The position numbers were made by a program, and so were the translations under genes. Shown in pieces: positions 7,861-13,011 of a DNA stretch of 13,011 nt. The notes beneath the pieces are model-generated. The model was not told the origin of the DNA, made no database searches, and saw only the letters and a program-made list of their open reading frames with translations. Source of the stretch: DAOTYX01 sp034434635 (GTDB taxonomy: Bacteria > Chloroflexota > Anaerolineae > B4-G1 > DUEL01); contig DAOTYX010000114.1 of the NCBI GenBank assembly GCA_034434635.1, positions 1 through 13,011 on the forward strand. Reading direction: 5' to 3'. Position 1 is the first letter of the stretch, and the number at the start of each line of letters is the position of its first letter.

Positions 7861-8330
7861 AACTCGGGCCGCCTTTTGGACTGCGCCGACGGAGTCGGCG
7901 CTTTGGGAGCCGTGACGGTGTCAGGGCGATCCAGGGCGGCGACGTGTCGCCGCAATCCAAGGCGGCGACGTGTCGCCGCAGTCCAAAGTTTGGAGTGCGC
8001 CGACGGAGTCGGCGCTTTCGGAGCCGTGACGGTGTCAGGGCGATCCAGGGCGGCGACGTGTCGCCGCAGTCCAAAGTTTGGAGTGCGCCGACGGAGTCGG
8101 CGCTTTCAGAGCCGTGACGGTGTCAGCGCAATCCAAAGCGGCGACGCAGTCGCCGCAGTCCAAAGCGGCGACGTGTCGCCGCAATCCAAAGTTTGGAGTG
8201 CGCCGACGGAGTCGGCGCTTTCAGAGCCGTGACGGTGTCAGGGCAATCCAGGGCGGCGACGTGTCGCCGCAATCCAAGGCGGCGACGTGTCGCCGCAATC
8301 CAAAGCGGTGACCCCGTCACCGCAATCCAG
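7861..8330. repeat. Array of 16 short palindromic hairpins in higher-order repeat
   Basis: The whole gap between mutS2 and cvpA is built of hairpins with the form GAC-loop-GTC at the apex. Type A is GCGCCGAC-GGA-GTCGGCGC (7883-7901, 7997-8015, 8085-8103, 8200-8218). Type B is GCCGTGAC-GGT-GTCAGGGC with one mismatched pair (7909-7927, 8023-8041, 8226-8244, and a weaker copy 8111-8129). Type C is GCGGCGAC-GT-GTCGCCGC (7936-7953, 7962-7979, 8050-8067, 8138-8156 with loop GCA, 8165-8182, 8253-8270, 8279-8296). Type D is GCGGTGAC-CCC-GTCACCGC (8305-8323). The order is A-B-C-C, A-B-C, A-B-C-C, A-B-C-C-D. C units repeat every 26-27 bp, and the A units start 114, 88 and 115 bp apart. Linkers are variants of ATCCAAAG, and TCCAAAGTTTGGA, itself a palindrome, precedes A2, A3 and A4. 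Reading frames through it are low-complexity and not genes. It resembles REP-type extragenic palindromes; no function is known. Confidence 0.93.
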
Positions 8331-8856
8331 ACGGAATCAGGTACCCCAATAGTGGCGGTGGGGTGGGGAACCACAGCGTGTGCGTGGCCATATAGGTCTC
8401 CATGAAGCGGCCCAGGAACGGGCGTAATGAGGCGTGCCACGCGGCTTGAGAGATGGCCCCCCCACGGTCGGATGTGGCGTAGCCAATGGCGCTGAGCAGC
8501 AGGGCAATGATGATCAGCGCGCAGAGCGCTCCCGGCGCCAGCGCCAGGATGTTGTCGAAGATGCCCAGTTTGGGCAGGCGGGTGTTGGGCAGCGCTTTCT
8601 GGAGCAACACCTCCAGGGCAACGGCGAGGATGATGAATAGCACAATGAAGACGATGCCTTCGGTCAGGATCGGCCGCCTGCCGCCGATGGCCTGGAAGTA
8701 GTAGCCGACGTAAGGGTAGCCGAAGCCCACAATGGCTGTGGTGAAGAAGAGCACCCCCAGGCTCAACGTCTGTCGGAGCAGTCCGCGGACCACCGCCCAT
8801 ACACAGACGCCGACGAAGATCAGGACCAGCAGGATGTCAACGAGTGTGAAAGTCAT
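8317..8856 (-). CDS. CvpA family integral membrane protein
   Basis: 179 residues with four predicted membrane segments (about 4-23, 30-53, 65-87, 104-127) and a short C-terminal tail. The pattern DILLVLIFVGVCVWAVVRGL at the N-terminus, with a conserved acidic residue and an RG(L/F) after the first helix, is typical of the CvpA (colicin V production) family. These proteins are linked to envelope homeostasis and bile or antimicrobial tolerance in other bacteria; the biochemical role is unsettled. Start ATG 8854-8856 follows GGAGG closely. The stop codon TGA (8319-8317) lies inside the last hairpin of the downstream array, so the final codons (..GLR-stop) come from repeat sequence. In Bacillus cvpA lies upstream of mutS2 with polX between; here polX is absent and the hairpin array takes that place. 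Confidence 0.87.
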   Translation of the reverse strand: MTFTLVDILLVLIFVGVCVWAVVRGLLRQTLSLGVLFFTTAIVGFGYPYVGYYFQAIGGRRPILTEGIVFIVLFIILAVALEVLLQKALPNTRLPKLGIFDNILALAPGALCALIIIALLLSAIGYATSDRGGAISQAAWHASLRPFLGRFMETYMATHTLWFPTPPPLLGYLIPSGLR

Positions 8857-8917
8857 TTTTTTTCCTCCACGGAACGCCGAAGCACGTTTCTGGCGCGTTT
8901 CGGAAGTGACCAGGGAT

Positions 8918-8946
8918 ACTATACCACAGTTGCGAGTGGCAGGCAA
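8918..8946 (-). promoter_or_regulatory. Promoter of cvpA
   Basis: Minus-strand TTGCCT (8946-8941), a 17-bp spacer, then TATAGT (8923-8918) preceded by TGG, giving an extended -10. Predicted leader of about 55 nt to the cvpA start. Its -10 region forms an 11-bp inverted repeat with that of the divergent promoter at 8960-8988. Confidence 0.72.
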
Positions 8947-8959
8947 AGCGGCTGGCAGG

Positions 8960-8988
8960 TTGCGCAGGATGGGTTGGTGTGGTATAGT
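8960..8988 (+). promoter_or_regulatory. Promoter of the M29 aminopeptidase gene
   Basis: TTGCGC (8960-8965), a 17-bp spacer, TATAGT (8983-8988) with an upstream TGG (extended -10). The -35 is weak (3 of 6), so the extended -10 should matter. Transcription would begin near 8995, leaving a leader of about 50 nt consisting mostly of a heptamer repeat. Confidence 0.65.
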
Positions 8989-9000
8989 GGCGCGTGTTGT

Positions 9001-9035
9001 GTGGTCCGTGGTCCGTCGTCTATCGTCTATGCTCA
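9001..9035 (+). repeat. Degenerate 7-bp tandem repeat in the 5' leader
   Basis: Five consecutive heptamers: GTGGTCC, GTGGTCC, GTCGTCT, ATCGTCT, ATGCTCA. The first two are identical, the next two are related, and the fifth is only weakly similar. The tract lies between the predicted transcription start and the ribosome binding site AAAGGAG (9035-9041) of the aminopeptidase gene, so it would form most of the untranslated leader. Confidence 0.6.
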
Positions 9036-9046
9036 AAGGAGCCAAT

Positions 9047-10150
9047 ATGAGTGACCCCCGCGTAGAGAGACTGGCTGCCGTGTTGGTGCGGTATTCCACC
9101 GCTGTTCGACCGGGTGACCTGGTGATGATCATGGGCAGCAGCGATGGCGCGCCGCTGATCTCAGCGGTCTATGAGGAAGTGTTGCGGGCTGGCGGGCACC
9201 CCCATGTGATGCTCACCCTGCCGGGGATGGAGGAAGCCTACTTCCGCCTGGCTTCCGACGAGCAGATTGATTTCGTCTCACCGTTGCAGCAGTTTGTGGT
9301 TGAACGCTTCGATGTGACCCTCAGCATCCGCTCAGAGCGCAACACCCGTGAGTTGAGCGGCGTGGATCCGGCGCGGCAGCGGCGGCGGAGTCAGGCGATG
9401 CTGCCGATTCTGCGAACTTACATGCAGCGCGGCGCCAGCGGCGACCTGCGCTGGTGTGCTACGCAGTACCCCACGGCCGCGTCCGCCCAGGAGGCGGACA
9501 TGAGCCTGCGGGAGTACGAGGAATTCGTCTACGCTGCCTGCTACTGTGACCAGGAAGACCCGGTAGCGCGCTGGCAGGCGGTGCACGAACGGCAGCAGCG
9601 GCTGGTGGACTGGCTCAAGGGCCGGCGTGAGGTGCGCGTCAGTGGCCCCAACGCCGATCTGACCCTCTCTATCGAGGGACGGGTCTTCGTCAACTCCGAC
9701 GGCCATCACAATATGCCCTGTGGCGAGATCTTCACCGGGCCGGTGGAGGATAGCGTCAATGGCTGGGTGCGCTTTACCTATCCGGCCATCATCAACGGAC
9801 GCGAGGTCGAGGGGATTGAACTGTGGTTCGAGCAGGGGCGGGTGGTGAAGGCCACAGCGAAGAAGAACGAAGCGTACCTGCTGCAGATGCTGGATGCGGA
9901 CCCCGGGGCGCGGTACGTTGGGGAGTTTGCCATCGGCACCAATGACGGCATTCAACGCTTCACCAAGAACATCCTCTTCGACGAGAAGATCGGCGGTTCC
10001 TTCCACCTGGCGTTGGGGGCCGGCTATCCGGAGACCGGCAGCCGCAACGAGTCCGCTATTCACTGGGACATGATCTGCGACATGCGCGACGGCGGCGAAA
10101 TCTGGGTGGATGGGACGCTGTTCTACCGCAGCGGGGAGTTTCTGATCTGA
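9047..10150 (+). CDS. M29-family (AmpS/aminopeptidase T-like) metallo-aminopeptidase
   Basis: 367 residues. M29 peptidases are cytoplasmic dimers with two metal ions that remove N-terminal residues from peptides, and they are typical of thermophiles and Gram-positive bacteria. The N-terminal domain (about 1-185) opens with RLAAVLVRYSTAVRPGDLV; the C-terminal catalytic domain has the expected ligands: Glu227 in MPCGEIFTGPVED, Glu293 in VGEFAIGTN, His320 in GGSFHLALGAGYP, and His339 and Asp341 in SAIHWDM. No signal peptide is present. The start at 9047 is chosen because AAAGGAG lies 5 bp upstream; the in-frame ATG at 9029 precedes that site and would overlap it. It is a single-gene unit with its own promoter, divergent from cvpA and convergent with the TPR lipoprotein gene; a strong hairpin follows the stop. 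The length is slightly below the roughly 400 residues of well-known members. Confidence 0.93.
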   Translation: MSDPRVERLAAVLVRYSTAVRPGDLVMIMGSSDGAPLISAVYEEVLRAGGHPHVMLTLPGMEEAYFRLASDEQIDFVSPLQQFVVERFDVTLSIRSERNTRELSGVDPARQRRRSQAMLPILRTYMQRGASGDLRWCATQYPTAASAQEADMSLREYEEFVYAACYCDQEDPVARWQAVHERQQRLVDWLKGRREVRVSGPNADLTLSIEGRVFVNSDGHHNMPCGEIFTGPVEDSVNGWVRFTYPAIINGREVEGIELWFEQGRVVKATAKKNEAYLLQMLDADPGARYVGEFAIGTNDGIQRFTKNILFDEKIGGSFHLALGAGYPETGSRNESAIHWDMICDMRDGGEIWVDGTLFYRSGEFLI

Positions 10151-10157
10151 TCGAAGA

Positions 10158-10190
10158 AGACTCCCGATGTCTGGAAGACGTCGGGAGTCT
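10158..10190. terminator. Bidirectional hairpin terminator
   Basis: A 15-bp stem with a 3-base loop (GGA): left arm 10158-10172, right arm 10176-10190, fully paired apart from one G-U. It starts 7 bp after the aminopeptidase stop and ends 5 bp before the stop of the convergent TPR gene. There is no long T-tract on the plus side; the minus side continues with TCTTCTTCG, which is moderately T-rich. A shared terminator is the simplest reading. Confidence 0.78.
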
Positions 10191-10195
10191 CTGGC

Positions 10196-11320
10196 TCACG
10201 GCCGCGGCGTGGATGGGTAAGGGGTGGGTGTGGGGCGGGGATGCTCGCAGATGAGCGCCTGCCCGATAAGGGCGTGCACTTCATCCCGCTCTGGCTCCAT
10301 CGCCAGGGCGCGTTCGAACATGGCGCGTGCCTGGGCGCATGCCCCGGTGTAGAGGTAAGCCTTCCCCAGGCCAACGGTCAGGTCCGCGACGGACACGTCT
10401 GGCACCTGACCGAGCGATGCGTCACCAGCAGCGATCTGTCTCTGGGCCTGTTCGTAGCAGGTAAGGGCCTGGGGCCAGGCGGCGTCGGCGGCGTACGCCT
10501 CTCCCAGGGCGAACCAGACCGCCGCTGGCCCGCCGCCCTCCAGTGCCTCCACCAGTTCGCCGATGGCCGTGCGGGGTGTGCCCTGGGCGGTCGTCGCCCG
10601 GGCGCGGTAGTAGGCCGCGAGCGGGTTGTCCGGGTGGGCGGTGGCGTACTCCTCGGCCAGGCTGACCATTTCCTCGATCTGTCCGGCTTCTACCGCTGCC
10701 CGCCAGCGCACAGGGAAGATCGCCTCCGCCAGTGTCGGGTCGAGTCTGGCCGCCTGGCGGTAGGCCTGCAACGCCCCTGACGGGTCGTCGTAGCCCACTC
10801 GCAGCACCTCGCCCAGCAGGGCGTAGGCATGGCCGTCCCTTGGGTCGGCGGCAATCGCGGCCTGGGCATCGGCCAGGGCGGCGGACGGCTCGCCTCGCGT
10901 CAGGTGCAGCGTCCCGCGGGCCAGCCGCGCCGGGACGAAATCGGGGTTGAGGGCGAGTGTTTGTGAGAACGCCGCCATCGCCCCTTCGAGGTCGCCTGCC
11001 GCACGAAGCGCGATTCCCACCTGGTAGGGGTCGGGTGTTGCGGTGGGCAGGGGGGTAGGGCTCGCCTCGGGCGACACCACCTGTGTGGGCGGGCTCGGCG
11101 GGGCCGTACAGGCGGTCAACAGCGCGAAAGCCGCGAAAAGGACACGAAAGGGCGCGAAAGGGGCGCGAAAAGCACGAAAAGCACGAAAGACACGAAAGAC
11201 ACGAAAGACGCGAAAGACACGAAAGACACGAAAGACACGAAAGACGCGAAAGGGCGCGAAAGGGCGCGAAAGGCGGGGAAGGCGGGGAAGGCGGGGAAGG
11301 CGGGGAAGGCGCGGAAGCAT
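10196..11320 (-). CDS. TPR-repeat lipoprotein with microsatellite-built N-terminus
   Basis: 374 residues from ATG 11318-11320. The mature part starts at Cys71 in the lipobox LLTAC, followed by a Pro/Ser/Thr-rich linker (72-98) and about six tetratricopeptide repeats (about 100-132, 133-165, 166-198, 235-262, 265-297, 315-347), which form a helical protein-binding scaffold, and a Pro-rich end. It should be anchored to the outer face of the membrane; the partner is unknown. The oddity is the N-terminus: residues 2-16 are LPR repeats and 24-44 are seven FRV units, encoded by 9-bp repeats, so the pre-lipobox segment has 70 residues instead of the usual 15-30. I find no in-frame ATG, GTG or TTG between this start and the lipobox. 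The start codon is 5 bp after the stop of the GxxExxY gene, with AGGA about 9 bp upstream, so translational coupling is possible. The TPR part is certain; the true start and secretion are not. Confidence 0.8.
   Translation of the reverse strand: MLPRLPRLPRLPRLPRLSRPFAPFRVFRVFRVFRVFRVFRVFRVFRAFRAFRAPFAPFRVLFAAFALLTACTAPPSPPTQVVSPEASPTPLPTATPDPYQVGIALRAAGDLEGAMAAFSQTLALNPDFVPARLARGTLHLTRGEPSAALADAQAAIAADPRDGHAYALLGEVLRVGYDDPSGALQAYRQAARLDPTLAEAIFPVRWRAAVEAGQIEEMVSLAEEYATAHPDNPLAAYYRARATTAQGTPRTAIGELVEALEGGGPAAVWFALGEAYAADAAWPQALTCYEQAQRQIAAGDASLGQVPDVSVADLTVGLGKAYLYTGACAQARAMFERALAMEPERDEVHALIGQALICEHPRPTPTPYPSTPRP
11123..11318. repeat. 9-11-bp tandem repeat array (CRCGAAAGA and CGGGGAAGG units) inside the TPR gene 5' end
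   Basis: On the plus strand the tract starts with irregular CGCGAAAG-type units of 9-11 bp (11123-11181). Seven exact-length 9-bp CRCGAAAGA units follow (11182-11244), then CGCGAAAGG units of 9-10 bp (11245-11273), then four perfect CGGGGAAGG units (11274-11309) and a degenerate last copy (11310-11318) touching the ATG of the TPR gene. The tract is translated on the minus strand as (FRV)n and (LPR)n. The unit is the reverse complement, as laid out on this strand, of the array at 11761-11820. Confidence 0.93.
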
Positions 11321-11325
11321 GGTGG

Positions 11326-11736
11326 CTAATCCTGGTGGCTTTGGGGTGTGTGGACGAACCGTCGTACCCCGATCGGCTTCTGCCCGAAGTTGACCAGGAG
11401 GCACAGGCGGTAACCGCCGCAGTGAAGATAGAGTAAGCACTGTTCGACATCCTCAGGCAAGATGGTGCTCTTGGCTTTAGTCTCTAGCAGCAGCGTCTCA
11501 TTGCCGTCGCTGATCACAAAGTCCACTCGTCGCCGAGTTACAACAGTGCCCTTGTAGGCAAGGGGTATTTCCACCTCGCGCTGGGGCTCCAGGCCGCGCT
11601 CGCGCAGCGCCAACTCAAGCGCTCGCTGATAGTCCACTTCCCTGCAATGAACTCCCATCTGCCGTTGCACTTCGATGCATGCGCCAATCGTCTCGTAGGA
11701 TAAGCGCTCGAACGAGTGACCCTTCTTTGAGTGCAT
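11326..11736 (-). CDS. GxxExxY-type protein, PD-(D/E)XK nuclease-like fold
   Basis: 136 residues. Start ATG 11734-11736 has AAAGGAG at good distance. The N-terminal helix pair (LSYETIGACIEVQRQMG) and the following VHCREVDYQRALELAL match the GxxExxY family, although the first Gly of the name-giving motif is His30 here (HCREVDY, with Glu33 and Tyr36 kept). The PD-(D/E)XK core residues appear to be Asp72 (RRVDFVI), Glu85 and Lys87 (LLLETKAK), followed by a conserved-looking LLVNFG (113-118). The family is common, often multicopy, and has no proven function; the fold suggests a nuclease. The gene lies between two inverted arrays of CGAAA-type short repeats, after coaBC and 5 bp before the TPR gene. 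The repeat-flanked position suggests a small inserted cassette. Family is fairly sure; activity is not known. Confidence 0.85.
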   Translation of the reverse strand: MHSKKGHSFERLSYETIGACIEVQRQMGVHCREVDYQRALELALRERGLEPQREVEIPLAYKGTVVTRRRVDFVISDGNETLLLETKAKSTILPEDVEQCLLYLHCGGYRLCLLVNFGQKPIGVRRFVHTPQSHQD

Positions 11737-11760
11737 TGTTGTGCTCCTTTGTACTATGGG

Positions 11761-11820
11761 TCCTTTCGCGTCTTTTCGCGTCTCTTCGCGTCCTTTCGCG
11801 TCTTTTCGCGTCCTTTCGCG
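11761..11820. repeat. Six 10-bp tandem repeats (TCYTTTCGCG type)
   Basis: Exactly six units of 10 bp on the plus strand: TCCTTTCGCG, TCTTTTCGCG, TCTCTTCGCG, TCCTTTCGCG, TCTTTTCGCG, TCCTTTCGCG. The array abuts the stop codon of coaBC (11821-11823) without a spare base and ends 24 bp from the start of the GxxExxY gene. Orientation is opposite to the related array at 11123-11318, so sequences such as CCTTTCGCG here can pair with CGCGAAAGG there. Confidence 0.95.
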
Positions 11821-13011
11821 CTATTTCATGACCAATGCTAGCACCGCCTCAGCCACCTCCGCCTTGTTCATCAGCGGCAGTTCTTCCACGCTCCCGTCGC
11901 GTCCCAGGATCACCACCCGGTTCGTCTCGACGGCGAAGCCCGCATCGCTCGCGGTGATGTCATTGGCGACGATCCAGTCCAGGCCCTTCTCTTCCATCTT
12001 GGCGTGGGCATGTTCCACCAGGCGCTCGCTCTCGGCGGCGAAGCCGACGACCCGCCGCGGGAAGCCGGTGACTGCCCGCCGCTCGGCGACCGCTGCCAGG
12101 ATGTCCGGGGTGCGCTCCAGGTGAAGGGTCAGCGGTCCGCCTTTCTTGATCTTCTGTGCGGCGACCGTCGCCGGGCGGTAGTCGCCCACGGCAGCGGCCA
12201 TCAGCAGCAGGTCGGCGCTGGCGCAGGCTGCCAGCACCGCGTCGCGCATCTGCTCGACGGTGGTGACTTCTACCCGCTGCACGCCGACAGGCGTGGGCAG
12301 ATGGACCGGGCCGGTGATCAGCGTCACCTCCGCGCCGCGGTCGAGTGCGGCCTGCGCCAGGGCGAAGCCCTGCCTGCCCGATGAGGGGTTGCTGATAAAG
12401 CGCACCGGATCGAGCGGCTCGCGGGTGGGGCCGGCAGTGACGACGACACGCCACCCAGCCAGCGGGCCGCTCCGCCCCAGCAGCCAGCGGATGTGACCCA
12501 GGATCTCTTCCGGCTCGACCATGCGCCCCTCGCCCTCGAGCCCGGAGGCCATGCGTCCGCGCGCCGGGCCGACAAAGTGTACGCCGCGCTCGCGCAGCAG
12601 GGCGACGTTGGCCTGGGTCGCCGGGTGCGACCACATGCCGGCGTCCATCGCCGGGACGGCCATCGCCGGGCAGGTTGCGGCCAGGAGCAGGGTGCTCAAC
12701 AGGTTGTCGGCCAGGCCGTGGGCCCATTTGGCGATGGTGTTGGCGGTTGCCGGGGCGATCACCAGCAGGTCGGCGGCGTGGGCCAGGCCGACGTGGGCGA
12801 TGTGCGTGGGCAATCCCTCGCCCGACCGACGCCACATATCGGTGTAGGCGGGGCGGCCGGTCAGCGCCTCGAAGGTCAGCGGAGCGACGAAGCGCGTCGC
12901 TGCCTCGGTCATCACCACGTCCACCTGCGCCCCGGCCTGGGTGAGATGGCTGGCCAACGTGCAGACCTTGTAGACGGCGATGCCGCCGGTGATGCCCAGG
13001 AGGATGCGTTT
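11821..13011 (-). CDS. coaBC: Bifunctional phosphopantothenoylcysteine decarboxylase / phosphopantothenate-cysteine ligase (CoaBC/Dfp), 5' end cut by window
   Basis: 396 residues are visible; only the first few codons are missing, since the visible sequence opens with KRILLGITGGIAVYK, the FMN-binding start of the family. A TTG at 12957 is an internal Leu codon and not the start. The CoaC half (to about 178) has the catalytic His73 (HVGLAHAADL), APATANTIAK (86-95), the substrate motif PAMDAGMW (120-127) and the flap ASGLEGEGRMVEPEE. The CoaB half (about 186-396) has TAGPTREPLDPVRFISN (192-208), PSSGRQG, AAAVGDYRP (272-280) and KIKK (287-290). The protein converts 4'-phosphopantothenate and cysteine to 4'-phosphopantetheine in two steps of coenzyme A synthesis. 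The usual PxMN Asn is Asp123 and the flap Cys is Ser, variants also seen in other phyla. Its stop codon is immediately followed by a 10-bp repeat array. Confidence 0.96.
   Translation of the reverse strand, partial: KRILLGITGGIAVYKVCTLASHLTQAGAQVDVVMTEAATRFVAPLTFEALTGRPAYTDMWRRSGEGLPTHIAHVGLAHAADLLVIAPATANTIAKWAHGLADNLLSTLLLAATCPAMAVPAMDAGMWSHPATQANVALLRERGVHFVGPARGRMASGLEGEGRMVEPEEILGHIRWLLGRSGPLAGWRVVVTAGPTREPLDPVRFISNPSSGRQGFALAQAALDRGAEVTLITGPVHLPTPVGVQRVEVTTVEQMRDAVLAACASADLLLMAAAVGDYRPATVAAQKIKKGGPLTLHLERTPDILAAVAERRAVTGFPRRVVGFAAESERLVEHAHAKMEEKGLDWIVANDITASDAGFAVETNRVVILGRDGSVEELPLMNKAEVAEAVLALVMK

Noticed and set aside
7861..8330. CRISPR-like array between mutS2 and cvpA
   Set aside because: No unique spacers exist: the intervals are themselves repeated linkers, units differ in type, unit spacing is 26-27 bp, and no cas genes are nearby.
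7736..8800. Long open frames through the hairpin array (112 and 225 residues on the minus strand, 130 on the plus strand)
   Set aside because: They are low-complexity translations of the repeat, overlap mutS2 or cvpA in other frames and lack any domain; open frames arise because the repeat has few stop codons.
11321..11440. Upstream ATG at 11440 as the start of the TPR lipoprotein gene
   Set aside because: It would place 40 codons inside the GxxExxY gene in another frame, and residues there look like shadow sequence; the ATG at 11320 lies just after the GxxExxY stop.
11741..11760. A separate promoter (CATAGT on the minus strand) for the GxxExxY gene
   Set aside because: There is no -35 at the right distance, and the transcript would start inside the ribosome binding site.
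12630..12655. Asp in place of Asn in the CoaC PxMN motif as a sign of an inactive enzyme
   Set aside because: PAMD variants occur naturally in CoaBC of other phyla together with the ASG flap seen here, and all other key motifs are intact.
12955..12957. TTG at 12957 as the start of coaBC
   Set aside because: The frame stays open to the window edge, and the codons upstream encode the conserved FMN-binding start of the family, so TTG is an internal Leu.

Overview
The window is a GC-rich bacterial chromosome segment, most likely from a member of the Chloroflexota (Anaerolineae-like). This is an inference. It rests on the gene families present, on two lipoproteins with Pro/Thr-rich linkers after the lipobox, on cvpA lying directly upstream of mutS2, and on a Gram-positive-type LexA box (reported for Dehalococcoides LexA) at the uvrB promoter. 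Nothing marks a plasmid, phage or conventional transposon. Eight protein genes are supported in addition to the small nuclease-like gene described below.

Left part (1-3432). Three minus-strand genes form a probable operon in the order dnaJ/cbpA-like co-chaperone, HtrA-type serine protease lipoprotein, and an eRF1-family (baeRF/Vms1-like) protein with a C-terminal zinc ribbon that runs off the left edge. Together they look like a protein quality-control unit. A divergent promoter region (3296-3432) separates them from uvrB on the plus strand. Both promoters are clear, and a LexA-type operator sits at the uvrB transcription start.

Middle part (3433-9046). uvrB converges with mutS2 (minus strand) at a 14-bp gap. 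Upstream of mutS2 is a 478-bp gap filled by 16 closely packed short hairpins in a higher-order repeat. Then comes cvpA (minus strand), whose stop codon lies inside the last hairpin. A second divergent promoter region (8857-9046) has its two -10 elements arranged as an 11-bp inverted repeat, and a heptamer tandem repeat forms most of the leader of the following gene.

Right part (9047-13011). An M29-family aminopeptidase on the plus strand ends at a strong hairpin terminator shared with a convergent TPR lipoprotein gene. On the minus strand the order is coaBC (5' end cut by the window), six 10-bp repeats starting at its stop codon, a small GxxExxY-type PD-(D/E)XK nuclease-like gene, and the TPR lipoprotein gene, whose first ~60 codons are made of 9-10-bp repeats of the opposite orientation. 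The small nuclease-like gene is therefore bracketed by inverted arrays of related short repeats. This block (11123-11820) is the best candidate here for an undescribed mobile or repeat-spreading element. The hairpin array at 7883-8323 is the second.
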